A stretch of DNA of 64,000 nt from NCBI RefSeq assembly GCF_008254045.1, contig NZ_CP042425.1:7330163-7394162 (forward strand), read 5' to 3'. Source of the DNA: Limnoglobus roseus. Lineage in GTDB: Bacteria; Planctomycetota; Planctomycetia; Gemmatales; Gemmataceae. Of the stretch, positions 28,701 through 38,017 are shown piece by piece; position 1 is the stretch's first letter; every line of letters starts with the position of its first letter. Made by a program: the position numbers and the translations under genes. The notes beneath the pieces are model-generated. The model was not told where the DNA came from, made no database searches, and saw only the letters and a program-made list of their open reading frames with translations.

Positions 28701-30270
28701 CCCCCCGATACCGCTCGCGGGCGGCGGCTTCGAGAAGGGGTTGCAGTTCATTGAACGCCTCCGCTCGGGCGGTCGCTTCACCCGCCCGGCAGACGGCGAG
28801 CGCGCGGGCCGCAATCGTGCCGTCCCAGGGCAAGTCAGTCGCCCGGGCGGTGTCCGCGAGACGAGCCAGGAAGACTAATTCGACGGCCGATGTGCGTGAA
28901 GTTAGCCCAGCGATCAGGTCGTTCGCGCGAATGACGGCCTCGCGGGGCACCGGCCGGCCGTCGACCAGCGAGTCGAACACCAGCCGGGCGGCGCTCGCGG
29001 GCGGCACCGTGGCCAGCTTCGCGGCGGCCGCAGTCATGGCGGCCGTCACGTCCTCGGGCTTGGCCGTCGCCGCCGGGCGGACGGCCGCGACCACGATTGC
29101 CGCGAGGGCCGGGTCGGCCGGCGGGGCCACCGCGGCGAGATTCGGCGGAAGGAACGGCTTCGCCGCCAACTCTCGCTCGCACCGGACGACGGTGCGGGCG
29201 GTTAAGTCCGAAACAACCTGCCGTTCGGCGGGCGTGGCGGGCCCGTTCCGAGCCGCGATTTCGGCCGCGAGCAGTTCCGCGCCGAGTGCCCGCATCGCAA
29301 GCGGATCGAGGCGGTCCGCACCGGCAGCGCGAAGGCGGTCACGGGCGGCCCAGTGCGGCTTCAGCCAATCGGCGGTGTCGGCCGGAATCGGCAGTTCGGG
29401 CGGGGGCGTCGGCGGACGACCCGTGAGCGGGACGAGTGGGAAGTCCTCGCCTTCGCCTAGAAGTTGCGGCGTCTGCCGGGTGCCGCGGGTCTGGTCGGCC
29501 CACCGCTGAACGCGGGTGCGGACGAAGTTTGCCAGCCCGTACGCCGTGACCGCGTCCGCCCCCGGTGGAGAGGCCCACCCAGTCAGGCCGACTTCGAGAT
29601 AATACCCGAACGCCGTGCGGCCGAGTTCGTCCGCGACCCGCGCGACCTGACCCGGCCCGCACGAGGTCAGCACCAGGCGGCTCGCGTCGGGGACGGCGTC
29701 GAGGTCGTCGAGAACGGCCGTGGGGACCACCCCGGCGGCAACCTCGGCGGGGATCGAGTCGGCCGGCCAACTCAGGTCGAGGACGAGGAACTTCCGCTCG
29801 GTTGAACCGCTCAGGGTGGTGAGGATTTGCCGCAGCGGGATGCCGTCGGCAGGATTCTCCGGGCGGCCCTCTGGCGGGAAGACAATCACGCGCCCGTCGG
29901 CGTCACACGTCGCGGCGGCAGAGATGTAGACGAACGCCGGCCGGCCCGACGGCAGGGCTTTCAATCGGGCTTCCAACGTCGCCCGACTCGCCGCCGGCTC
30001 CGACGACGGCGTTCGACCGGCCAAAGCACGGGCGACGGCCGCGTGGTCGGCGACGGCGAAGCCGGGCGGCCCCCCCGCGGCCGGAGCGACGAACGAAACG
30101 TAGGTTGCCCGCGAACGCGGCGTCGCCCAGGTCGAGAGCGCAACGATTCCGCCGACGACGAGCAAGAGTGCGAAGAAGGCGACGAAGACCCGCCGCGGCG
30201 AGCGATCGACTTCGGGCGGCGGCGGCGAACTCCGCCAGCCACCCGCGGGGGGAATGGTGTCCGTGTTCAT
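25753..30270 (-). CDS. Giant membrane-anchored pseudo-caspase protein
   Basis: Protein of about 1,505 residues. The ATG at 30270 is preferred over a GTG four codons upstream because GAGG lies six bases before it. It has a cytoplasmic N terminus, one membrane helix (about 28-48), then a caspase-fold domain (about 55-280). Its His position reads YISAAATCDADG instead of SGHG, and its Cys position reads VLDLSWPA instead of LDAC, so both catalytic residues are lost. The long remainder is helical and Ig-like and presumably extracytoplasmic. A carboxypeptidase-regulatory-like Ig fold ends it (KFKFEGVPPGTYAVKSSRR). It lies 7 bases after a paralogous gene and converges on tssM. Confidence 0.7.
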   Translation of the reverse strand: MNTDTIPPAGGWRSSPPPPEVDRSPRRVFVAFFALLLVVGGIVALSTWATPRSRATYVSFVAPAAGGPPGFAVADHAAVARALAGRTPSSEPAASRATLEARLKALPSGRPAFVYISAAATCDADGRVIVFPPEGRPENPADGIPLRQILTTLSGSTERKFLVLDLSWPADSIPAEVAAGVVPTAVLDDLDAVPDASRLVLTSCGPGQVARVADELGRTAFGYYLEVGLTGWASPPGADAVTAYGLANFVRTRVQRWADQTRGTRQTPQLLGEGEDFPLVPLTGRPPTPPPELPIPADTADWLKPHWAARDRLRAAGADRLDPLAMRALGAELLAAEIAARNGPATPAERQVVSDLTARTVVRCERELAAKPFLPPNLAAVAPPADPALAAIVVAAVRPAATAKPEDVTAAMTAAAAKLATVPPASAARLVFDSLVDGRPVPREAVIRANDLIAGLTSRTSAVELVFLARLADTARATDLPWDGTIAARALAVCRAGEATARAEAFNELQPLLEAAARERYRGEELLLANGYVPPATAEGLLAQADTHYAVIGRAQTAATAADAVIVRALTFLTPTASRFAGEPESTEQWQTAVASLKATLTARERLGGTSSDDLARATDTLERATQRLKLRLADAASPFQTEAVKELVARAKKPDAGPIVVRALESLLTTDALAADLRVEVAAARAPLVARLTRGVLDADAVDGQPTTVGRPAEDTAGQEADERAERSRSERAVAALATLADTAGQPLPVGIERTPAGRGSLARELFRATGTVPANRPDGQLDLWQRTAARPSIPTTDALTPVLRIEARDETALRTWLAGWYDHASSSGGPFFIGAAAATRPAGIPPVALPRVSVTGGDLSESTPSAVRLVRVDPPTDVRVVVTPNDWFSAEAAPREPGGTPVRLALKGGSATAAPPAGFLAETTTDGRPTFARVPVSLDAVRGRLDLLFSRDPSNVVRPTDRPAVRPGGSKSTSYLFVRNPGDKPRTLTVELTAGATALKQSLVIPPGGVEPVRFPVATPSLAPPIPSPPATAATVPPATTLPELSGPLEVRVVEAGREILRRSVRPDIRDPAGYAILEAAELLPPAPTTEGKCRLEIRLKGGDDFGPPARVEMRFPDRSGPAPAGTLRGELREGGAVRLFADIAPAPADGEYRCFIDIDGVPRVYTFRGPAAPPTGPTLTLRRLETPDLTLLPPTGPRGPRLPVVAAVDHPPPDATLEVSLGRLTVAGVEADSVLRYPTARRTRIGFASASDGGLQFDADVRDWVVEFDAEQVRGRRVVRARMLTPTGDEIATAVLPLVLDDRAPQNVTILDLPKRAKLGTKLTVRASGTAEVAGIKQVQFFLGKSVEGKPPAGATPIAGVALNADRTTWSAELTLPKDKAGSQDVSVRFVSGTGVDAYANGTVELVDFDPVKSEPGTITGVVVMGDAPQANLDVMLTDEKGGVVKQAKTSEGGKFKFEGVPPGTYAVKSSRRASAAEKVGSAPAKLPPGGTVAVRVELYIK

Positions 30271-30289
30271 CCTGAACCTCACTCTTTTC

Positions 30290-33200
30290 TCAGCGGCCGC
30301 TCGGGGCGCGGTTGTCGTCGGGGTCGGGCGCGGGCATCTCGCGGAGGTCGATTCGCCGGGCCGACGCCTTGAACCCGGTCAGCGGCACGAGAGTTAACCG
30401 GGCGGCCCGCACGTCGGCCGAATCGGCGGGGAGAAAGAGGGCCACGGTTCGGCCCGCCTTCGTGTAAACACGGCGTTCGGACGAAACCAGGCCCACGCCG
30501 TCGAGCCGTGCGAGGACGGGTCGGTCGGCCGCGTGACGTATCCGCAGGGCGATCGTGCCAAGGACCACCGGCGGGCCGCCGGCCAGGGCCGGAGCAATTG
30601 CTTCAACGGTTACTTCTTCGGCCCCCACTTTGACGGTCACAGGTCCGTTGGCGTCGAGAATGTCCTTCAACGCGGTCGTGGCCGTGGCGGCGGCCGACCC
30701 CGTCTCGTTGAACCACACGCGGAGCGTCGGTCGGGCGGGGGAACCGCCACCGGGGTACTTCGGCCAGGCCGGCGCGAGAACCTCCCACACCGGGGCCGTG
30801 TAGTCGTACACGGGCCGCCAGCGGACGGAAGCGGGAGCGAGGTCAGGGAAGTCGGTACCCAGGTCGAACCAAACGTCGGCGGGGCGGGTGATCTGGGCCG
30901 TGGTGCCGGTCGTCTCCAGGCCGACGAGCATGGCCACACCGTCGCCGCGGCGTTGGTTCTGGAGGACCGTCACCCGCCAATCGCCGCGGTCGCTGCGGCC
31001 GAAAGGCCGCGAGGGGAACTCGTCGGCCAACGACAGCCGTCGGAACGTCGGCCCGGTCGGGGCCACGTCCAACCCCAGGAGGAGCCGATCGCCGTTCGTC
31101 AGGCGAGCGTCCGTTTCCCCCGGGCCGGTGTCGGTGCCGAGTTTGTACGGGCCGCCTTTCACCGCCGTCCAGCGGTCGGCGGTCCCACCGGGCGTTACTT
31201 CAAGTTCGATCGGCTTGCTGGCGGTCGGGGTGAGGCGGGCGGTCAGCCGCGAACTCAGGCCGGCACGCAGAGCGGACGACAGGGCTTCGACGTTCGGGGC
31301 GACCACGTACTTGCCGGGCGTCGGCAAGCCTTCGACGAAGTCGCGGAGTTGCTCGCCGGCTGCCGCGTCGTCCTTCGAGCGAGACGCGAACCCGACGGCG
31401 TGAATCACGAGCCGCTCGTCACGGAGTTTCGTCCGCAAGAGGGCCGCCAAGGGCTCGCCCTTCGGGTTCAGCCCCGGCTCACTCGCGGAACGGTTATCGA
31501 GGCCGTCGCTAATCAGCACGACGGCCCGGTACCCGGCGGCGGTCTGAACGTCGTCGCGGGCGGTGAGCAGTGCCCGGAAAATGGGCGACTGGTTGAACGG
31601 CTCCAGCGTGGCGAGTCGGCCGGTGATCTTGCTCACCTGCTCGGCGTCGTCCGGGTCGCGGCGAATCGGACCAGCGATCTTCGAGATTGTCTTCTCGGCC
31701 TCCTCGACCTTCTTCTGAGCCTCGCCCGCCTGGCCGAACGCCCACACGGTGACGACCGTATTACGCGGGAGGTCCGCGATGATTCGGCCCGCTGCCGTCA
31801 CGCCTTGCAGGTAACGCGATTCGGTCGCCGGCTGGCCTTCGGGGGCCGCCATACTGCCGGAGCAGTCGATCACGATGGCGACCGCCCCTTCCCCACTGCC
31901 GAACTTGCGAACCGCGTCCGGGGACGCCCGCACGCTGACGACCGACGCGGGCGGCGGGGGAACGACGGTGTCGATCACCTCGGGCACGGGGTAGAGGTTC
32001 ACGGGTGCCCGCCCGTCAATCTTCCAGCCGCGGAAGAACCCGCGGACCGCCACGGCCGTCGCCTCGTTCGCGGTGCCCGCACTGGTCAGGTCGAGGCGGT
32101 AGCGGTGAGTCTCGGGCCAAGGAACGGCCCGGCGGCCGGGGGCACCGGCGAGCGTCAGACCGGACGGAGGTTCCGCCGAGAGGGTCAGGAACCCCGGCAG
32201 CGCATCCGCCCGTTCTCCGCCGATGGCGACCTCGACGGAGAACGGGGCCGGGTCAGTGGTGGTGACGGGCACCGTTCCCGAAATCGTGGGCTTGAACGGT
32301 ACGTCCAGTCGGCCGCGGAGTTTCCCGAGGCGGTCCCGCACCGGGTCGATCGGACCCAGGGTGGCGACATCGGACAGCAGCGCACCGGCCGCCTGCTTGT
32401 AGTAAGGAGCTTCGGTGGACGAGTCACCAGCCCAAAGGCTCTCGGCGTGTCGCTCGGCGAGGCCGAGTGCGAGGTTCTGGGAGAGCAGGCCACGCAACGC
32501 TACCGCCGGCTCGATCCGGTATGGCGGCAGCGCGGCGGGGGTGAGTCGCGCGAGTCGTTCCGCCGCGGCGAAGGCCGTTCGCACGGCGGATGGGTCGCCC
32601 GTCGGGTCGGTTTCGAGCAGGCGGCGAACCTCGTCGGCGAGTTGCGGAACCCGGGTGAAGGCGGGTTGCTTCTCCGTCTTGCCGAGCGCGGCCGCGGCGA
32701 GATCGGCCGACCGCCGACCGGCACCATCGCCCGCACTTGCCGCGGCAACAGTTTCGGTCGTCGCGGACGCTTCGCGGGTGAAGCGGTCGGCGAGCGGCCA
32801 CAGTTGGGCACGCACGTTCGGCGGAAGCATTGGCACGGTCAACGCGCGTTCGACCGTGTCGCGGCCGACCCGTGCCGCCAATCCCGGCGGCGGTGCCGGC
32901 AACAGGACTTGAACGTCAGTGACGACGGCCTTCGTCAGCGCGTCCAACCGGGCGGCGAGGCCGTCGGCCGACTGCGTCACGTCCGCAACGGCAGCCGAAG
33001 GTGTGAGGATGCGGTCGAGATCGTGGGCCGCGGTCCAGAGCTTCGTCACCTCGTCGGCCGGGTCCGACTTCTTAGCGTCGAGCGGACTGCGGACGGCCCA
33101 ATTCGCGAGCAGCGGCAGTTCCGCGAACAGGCGGTCCCGCGTTAAGAACGCGGAGCGGAGTTTGGCGGCGTCGGCCAACACGGCGACATAGCCCGCCTTC

Positions 33201-34873
33201 GCCGTCGCGAACTCTTCTGCAGCCGGACCCGGATCGGTGGCGAAGAGTCGGTCCTCGCCACGAACGCGGATCGCGTCGGCAGCCTTCAATCGGTCGGCGA
33301 ACCACGGTCCAAGACGGTCGCCGTACCCGACACCGCCGGCCGCCGCAGCGGTCTCCGCCAACTTGCGGACGGTCAGGGCGGTCTTGATCACCTCGGCCTG
33401 CGCGGGGGTTTTGATCGGCGGGCTGTTCGCCGCCAACATCACAAGAAGGTGTGCAGTCGGCGGTCGGGGCCGGCCAGGGCGGTCCAACAGCCGAATGATT
33501 TCGGCGGCCCGTGCCAGGTTCGGGGTGGGGGGTTCCGTGGCGAGTTCGATCAGGCGATCGTAGGCGGCCGGCGACAGGGTGAGTTGCGATGCGGCCTTTG
33601 CGGCCTCGGCCGGCGGGGCCGCCCAGAGGCGGCCCACGGCTTCGCGGGCGGCGAGGTTGGGCGGCGTCTCGCCGAAAACCGCGGCGGCGAGGAGCGGGTC
33701 GTTGACTTCGACCCGCCGGTCCGCGTCCAACCGTGCTTCGAGTTCCCTCACCTGCGTTAGCACCGTCGCGGCGGCCGTCTCGTCACGGGCGAGTGTCAAC
33801 TCTTCGGCCCTCACGAGCGATGCCGCGTAGACGCGCCACAGGTGAGGGGCGTAAGACGCCGGCGGCGGTTCCTGCCGGGAGCGGGCCGCGCAACGGTCCC
33901 AGGCTGTTTGTAACGCCGGCGACGGCGCATAGGGGGGCAGAGCTTGTTCTGTCACAGTCGCGGTGTTCGTGAGTTGCGCCACCACGACCGCCCTCGCCCG
34001 CCGTTCGCCTTCGGGGCCGACCGGGTAGAGCCGTGGCGATTGCACCGCCGCACGGGTCTGGAGTGCCCACTTTTCCACCCGGGGGGCGAGGTATTCGTAA
34101 AGTTCCCACAGCGTGACCCGGCGGTCGCCGTCAGCGTCGGCGGCACCGGAGAGGCCGGTTTGCAAAAAGTGGCCGAAGGCGGTCGATCGATGGACCTCGG
34201 CCGGCCACGCTCGCTCGCCGGGGCCGTTCGCCGTCAGAACGGACAGGTTTGGGACGGCCGCGACATCCACTTCCTCCAACCCCTTGGCGAAGTCCGATTC
34301 GGGCGGGCCGAAGAGCGGGTTCGCCGGCATCTGCCCCGCTTCCAGCAGCAGAACCTTCTTCGTGGCCCCGGGCAACCCCGCGAGGCGGTCGATGACCGCC
34401 TTCAACCGCAGGCGGTTTTCCGCCGCGGGGCCAGGAGCCGCGTCGGTCGGCAAGAGGTACGGCCCGTTCGCGTCGGTTCCCCCGTGGGCCGCGATGGTCA
34501 GGAGGATCGTCTTCGATTTGATCCCGCGCAAGCCGGCATCCCACCGCACGTCGCGGCGGAGTTCGGCGGCCGTGCCGCCTTTCATAACGGCCACATCCGT
34601 CGTCCATCGGCGGCCGTAACTGTTGTGCGGAACCGCGAGGTTCGTTTCGTACCCCGCCGCGAGGTAGATGGCCCGGATCGGTTGTGGGCGCGACCACCAG
34701 GTCACGAGCCAGACCATGCCACCGCACAGGGCACAGAACACGGTCGCCGACGCGAGCCGCCAAGCCGTGCGGTGCCGCAGTGGCCCCGCGGTGGCGCGAC
34801 GCGGGGCCATCGGAACGGCGGCCCCGGTCGACTTCCACGGCTCCCCTCGGCCGGCTGGGGTGACGGACTGCAT
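30290..34873 (-). CDS. Giant membrane protein with caspase-like and vWA domains
   Basis: Protein of about 1,527 residues. A TTG 20 codons upstream is possible; I use the ATG at 34873. It has one membrane helix (WRLASATVFCALCGGMVWLV), then a caspase-fold domain. The His is kept (TIAAHGGTDANGPYLLPTDA), but the Cys position reads LLLEAGQM, so it should be inactive. A helical middle follows, then a vWA domain with MIDAS-like AIVIDCSGSM and VVLISDGLDN, and a beta-rich end. It has the same layout as the downstream gene and is in one operon with it, divergent from vgrG. It may be an envelope scaffold for the T6SS, but this is inferred from position only. Confidence 0.75.
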   Translation of the reverse strand: MQSVTPAGRGEPWKSTGAAVPMAPRRATAGPLRHRTAWRLASATVFCALCGGMVWLVTWWSRPQPIRAIYLAAGYETNLAVPHNSYGRRWTTDVAVMKGGTAAELRRDVRWDAGLRGIKSKTILLTIAAHGGTDANGPYLLPTDAAPGPAAENRLRLKAVIDRLAGLPGATKKVLLLEAGQMPANPLFGPPESDFAKGLEEVDVAAVPNLSVLTANGPGERAWPAEVHRSTAFGHFLQTGLSGAADADGDRRVTLWELYEYLAPRVEKWALQTRAAVQSPRLYPVGPEGERRARAVVVAQLTNTATVTEQALPPYAPSPALQTAWDRCAARSRQEPPPASYAPHLWRVYAASLVRAEELTLARDETAAATVLTQVRELEARLDADRRVEVNDPLLAAAVFGETPPNLAAREAVGRLWAAPPAEAAKAASQLTLSPAAYDRLIELATEPPTPNLARAAEIIRLLDRPGRPRPPTAHLLVMLAANSPPIKTPAQAEVIKTALTVRKLAETAAAAGGVGYGDRLGPWFADRLKAADAIRVRGEDRLFATDPGPAAEEFATAKAGYVAVLADAAKLRSAFLTRDRLFAELPLLANWAVRSPLDAKKSDPADEVTKLWTAAHDLDRILTPSAAVADVTQSADGLAARLDALTKAVVTDVQVLLPAPPPGLAARVGRDTVERALTVPMLPPNVRAQLWPLADRFTREASATTETVAAASAGDGAGRRSADLAAAALGKTEKQPAFTRVPQLADEVRRLLETDPTGDPSAVRTAFAAAERLARLTPAALPPYRIEPAVALRGLLSQNLALGLAERHAESLWAGDSSTEAPYYKQAAGALLSDVATLGPIDPVRDRLGKLRGRLDVPFKPTISGTVPVTTTDPAPFSVEVAIGGERADALPGFLTLSAEPPSGLTLAGAPGRRAVPWPETHRYRLDLTSAGTANEATAVAVRGFFRGWKIDGRAPVNLYPVPEVIDTVVPPPPASVVSVRASPDAVRKFGSGEGAVAIVIDCSGSMAAPEGQPATESRYLQGVTAAGRIIADLPRNTVVTVWAFGQAGEAQKKVEEAEKTISKIAGPIRRDPDDAEQVSKITGRLATLEPFNQSPIFRALLTARDDVQTAAGYRAVVLISDGLDNRSASEPGLNPKGEPLAALLRTKLRDERLVIHAVGFASRSKDDAAAGEQLRDFVEGLPTPGKYVVAPNVEALSSALRAGLSSRLTARLTPTASKPIELEVTPGGTADRWTAVKGGPYKLGTDTGPGETDARLTNGDRLLLGLDVAPTGPTFRRLSLADEFPSRPFGRSDRGDWRVTVLQNQRRGDGVAMLVGLETTGTTAQITRPADVWFDLGTDFPDLAPASVRWRPVYDYTAPVWEVLAPAWPKYPGGGSPARPTLRVWFNETGSAAATATTALKDILDANGPVTVKVGAEEVTVEAIAPALAGGPPVVLGTIALRIRHAADRPVLARLDGVGLVSSERRVYTKAGRTVALFLPADSADVRAARLTLVPLTGFKASARRIDLREMPAPDPDDNRAPSGR

Positions 34874-35066
34874 GGACGGCCCCGCGGGTGGAAACGTGGT
34901 GGAATCGCAATCCAACCGTTGCGTCGGAAGCAACCACTATAGTAATCTACTCTTTCGAACGAGTGGATGAAGAGAATCGGGCGTCGCCCGTCCCCGGACG
35001 ATCCGGCCGGCCCGCGCGACCGGCCTATTGCGTCCGCACGGCCGGTCCGACACAATGTGAGGCACC
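34874..35066. promoter_or_regulatory. Divergent promoter region upstream of vgrG
   Basis: This gap separates the giant-protein operon (minus) from vgrG (plus), so it should hold two promoters. It contains a relatively AT-rich stretch, ACTATAGTAATCTACTCTTT, at about 34935-34954. I could not assign -35/-10 pairs. GTGAGGCACC before 35067 supplies the vgrG ribosome-binding site. Confidence 0.4.
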
Positions 35067-37316
35067 ATGCCGACCGAGACATTCTCCCAGGACGACCGGC
35101 CCCTCGCGGTCACAACCCCCCTCGGCAAAGACGTTCTCCTCATCGAGACCGTTTCCGGAACCGAGGAGCTGTCTCGGCCCTTTCAGTACGAGTTGTCCCT
35201 GTTGGCGAAGGAAGAGACGAACGTCCCCTTCGAGAAAATCCTCGGCCAGCCGATGACGGTGACGATCCGCGGCGACGACGGCCCCGAGCGGTACGTCCAC
35301 GGGATCGTCACCGGGTTGGCCCAAGGGGAGCAGGTTCAGTCGGACGGCGGCTCCACGACGTTCACCCGGTACTTCGCCGACATCGCCCCGAAGATCTGGC
35401 TGCTCACGAAGGTCGTCCGCAACCGCATCTTCCAGCAGAAGACGGTCCCCGAAATCCTGACCACGGTCTTCGAGGGGTACGACGTTTCGAAGAAGATCGA
35501 GGGCACCTACGAGCCTCGCGACTACTGCGCCCAATACCGCGAATCCGACCTCGACTTCGCCCAACGCCTGATGGAAGACGAGGGCATCTACTTCTACTTC
35601 GACCACACCGAAGACAAGCACACCCTCGTCCTCGGCGACTCGCCGCAGGGTCACGTCGCCATCGCCAAGTCGGCGACCGCGAATTTTTACATGGAGGGAA
35701 CGTCCGACGCTGGCGAGTCGGTCATGACCTGGACGAAGCGGCAGCGGGTGCGGTCGGGGAAGGTCACCCTCTGGGATTACTCGTTCGAAATGGCCGACCG
35801 CAAGGACCATTTCGAGAGCGTCGAGACGATCGCCGGGAACGTGTCCGTCGGCAAGAAGTCCCACCCGCGGACGGCCGGGGGGGCAGACAAACTGGAACAG
35901 TTCCTCACCCAGGCCGGGTTCGCCGCCCGGTTCGACGGCATCGCCCCCGGCGGGGCGGAGCAGGCGTCGAAGTTGGCGAAGATCACCCCGGACGGCCGCC
36001 GCACGGCCAAGCTCCGCCTCCGCGAAGAGACGTGGCCGGGGCTGGTGGTTGATGGGGTCAGCGACGTCCGCCGGCTGGTCGCCGGACGGACGTTTGAGTT
36101 GGCCGGCCACCCGCACGCCAACGGCAAGTACTTGCTCGTGAAGATCGACTTGGCAGCGAGCATCGAGGGAGCCTACACGGGCGGCGGTGCCCGACCGCTG
36201 GCGTTCCGCAACCACTTCACCGCTGTCCCCGGGGCCACGCCCTTCGGCCCGGCCCGGATCACCCCGAAGCCGAGGGCCGAGGGCCTGCAGACGGCCGTCG
36301 TCGTCGGCCCCGCCGGGGAGGAAATCTTCACCGACAAGTACGGCCGCATCAAGGTGCAGTTCCACTGGGACCGCGACGGCAAGAACGACCAGGACAGTTC
36401 GTGCTGGGTCCGCGTGGCCACAACTTGGGCCGGGCAACAATGGGGGGCAATCCACATCCCCCGCATTGGCCATGAGGTGCTCATCGGGTTCGAGGAGGCC
36501 GACCCGGACCAGCCGATCTGCGTCGGCAGCCTGTACAACGCGGTCAACATGCCGCCGTACACCCTGCCGGACAACAAGACCAAGTCCGGCATCATGTCCC
36601 GCAGTACCACGAAGGGCGACGCCACGACGTTCAACGAACTGCGGTTCGAGGACAAGAAGGGGGCCGAAGAAATCTACTTCCACGCCGAGCGGGACTTCCT
36701 GCGGATCGTCGAAAACAACGACACCCTCAAGGTCGGGTTCGACAAGAAGGAAGACGGCAATCAACTCGTCGAAATCTTTAACAACCAGGACATCTTCGTC
36801 GGCGACAAGAAGGGCGAAGCGAAGGACGGCAGCCAGAAGCTTGAGGTGTTCAACACGCAGACGATCAAGATTGGTTCGGGCCAGGGGCAGGCGAAGGACG
36901 GCAGCCAAAAGTTGACCGTCTACAAGGACCGCATCGCGACTGTGCAGACCGGCGACGACAAACTCACCGTGGACAAGGGCGGGCGGTTCGTGACGATCAC
37001 TACGGGGAACGACGAACACGTCATCAAGACCGGCAACCGCACGGTGGAAATCGCCACCGGCAACGACACCCTGACGATCAAGACCGGCAACCACAAAACC
37101 GCCATCACCGCGGGGGCGAGCAAGACCGAGGCGATGCAGAGTATCGAGTTCAAGGTCGGCGGGTCCACCCTCAAACTCGACCCGAGCGGCATCCAGATGA
37201 AGGGGCTGAAGATCAACATCGAGGGCGAGATCATGGTCCAGATGAAGGCCACGATCGTGAAGGTGGACGCCAGTGGGTTCCTGATCCTCAAGGGCGGGAT
37301 CACGATGATCAACTAG
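35067..37316 (+). CDS. vgrG: T6SS spike protein VgrG (TssI)
   Basis: Protein of 749 residues forming the trimeric spike on the Hcp tube. The gp27-like N-terminal part spans about 10-380 (FQYELSLLAKEETNVPFEKI, RESDLDFAQRLMEDEGIYFY). The gp5 OB-fold spans about 400-480 (DKYGRIKVQFHWDRDGKNDQ, SCWVRVATTWAG). From about 500 a long repetitive beta-helix follows, with TGNxTxxIxTGN-type units. There is no extra enzymatic C-terminal domain, so it is a structural VgrG that should carry effectors non-covalently or through PAAR. It opens a plus-strand run leading into the sheath genes. Confidence 0.96.
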   Translation: MPTETFSQDDRPLAVTTPLGKDVLLIETVSGTEELSRPFQYELSLLAKEETNVPFEKILGQPMTVTIRGDDGPERYVHGIVTGLAQGEQVQSDGGSTTFTRYFADIAPKIWLLTKVVRNRIFQQKTVPEILTTVFEGYDVSKKIEGTYEPRDYCAQYRESDLDFAQRLMEDEGIYFYFDHTEDKHTLVLGDSPQGHVAIAKSATANFYMEGTSDAGESVMTWTKRQRVRSGKVTLWDYSFEMADRKDHFESVETIAGNVSVGKKSHPRTAGGADKLEQFLTQAGFAARFDGIAPGGAEQASKLAKITPDGRRTAKLRLREETWPGLVVDGVSDVRRLVAGRTFELAGHPHANGKYLLVKIDLAASIEGAYTGGGARPLAFRNHFTAVPGATPFGPARITPKPRAEGLQTAVVVGPAGEEIFTDKYGRIKVQFHWDRDGKNDQDSSCWVRVATTWAGQQWGAIHIPRIGHEVLIGFEEADPDQPICVGSLYNAVNMPPYTLPDNKTKSGIMSRSTTKGDATTFNELRFEDKKGAEEIYFHAERDFLRIVENNDTLKVGFDKKEDGNQLVEIFNNQDIFVGDKKGEAKDGSQKLEVFNTQTIKIGSGQGQAKDGSQKLTVYKDRIATVQTGDDKLTVDKGGRFVTITTGNDEHVIKTGNRTVEIATGNDTLTIKTGNHKTAITAGASKTEAMQSIEFKVGGSTLKLDPSGIQMKGLKINIEGEIMVQMKATIVKVDASGFLILKGGITMIN

Positions 37317-37370
37317 CGGCTTAAAGCCCGTGGTAACTCCTTTCATTTCAATCTCGACGGGGCGAATGCA

Positions 37371-37925
37371 ATGGGTGGCCGGTGGCCGCAAACCGCGGCG
37401 GAAGTCTACGCCAAGTACCCGATCCACCCGGCGGCGGCCGCGCTGGACCGCGGAGCTACGGACGGGCAGACGTTCCTTGCCGCGCTAGTCGCGGCCGGCC
37501 AGTACCGTGACGCGGTGACGTTCCTGGCGAACGCCCTGCCGATCCGCGAGAGCTTGTGGTGGGCGTGCGAGTGTGCCGGGGATGGCCCAGCGACTGAGGC
37601 TTGCCGGCAGTACGTGTGCGAACCGACCGACGCCAACCGCCGTGCGGCGTGGGCGGCCGCTGAAGCCGCCGACTTCGACACGCCCGGGGCGACGGCCGCC
37701 GTGGCGGCGTTCCTCAGCGCCGGCAGCCTGTCGGAGCCGGGGTTGCCGGCCGTGCCCCCGCCGGACGGCGTTGCCGCAACCGCCGTCGCCAACACCATTA
37801 TTCTGGCCGCCGCCGTCAACGGCCCCCCGACCCTGGCCGACGAACGCTACCGCGAGTATTTGATCGTCGGCACCGCCGTGGCCGACGGCGCACGACGGTG
37901 GCCGGCGCCCCCGGGACAAAAATAA
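37371..37925 (+). CDS. DUF6931-like protein beside vgrG
   Basis: Protein of 184 residues, alpha-helical and Ala-rich, with FLAALVAAGQYRDAVTFLAN and ALPIRESLWWACECAGDG. This fits, from memory, the DUF6931 family of planctomycete and myxobacterial T6SS-linked proteins. Function is not known; an adaptor for VgrG or a sheath accessory is possible. It lies 54 bases after vgrG and 92 before the sheath fusion gene, so it is probably co-transcribed. Confidence 0.65.
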   Translation: MGGRWPQTAAEVYAKYPIHPAAAALDRGATDGQTFLAALVAAGQYRDAVTFLANALPIRESLWWACECAGDGPATEACRQYVCEPTDANRRAAWAAAEAADFDTPGATAAVAAFLSAGSLSEPGLPAVPPPDGVAATAVANTIILAAAVNGPPTLADERYREYLIVGTAVADGARRWPAPPGQK

Positions 37926-38017
37926 ACAGCCGTCGGTATTTTTGTTGCACGACCGCCGACGACTTGATTAAATTCGAAGCAACTCCTCACCTGCCCCACT
38001 TAGAAACGGCGCATCAC

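Noticed and set aside
30533-33145. Plus-strand open frame of 870 codons opposite the vWA/caspase-like gene.
   Set aside because: Arg/Gly/Glu-rich antisense shadow; the minus-strand gene has recognisable domains over the same range.
37171-37316. Possible effector domain at the VgrG C terminus.
   Set aside because: The last residues continue the beta-helix pattern and end shortly after; no enzyme motif is visible.
35025-37427. Minus-strand open frame of 800 codons opposite vgrG.
   Set aside because: Shadow of vgrG; no recognisable domain and typical antisense composition.
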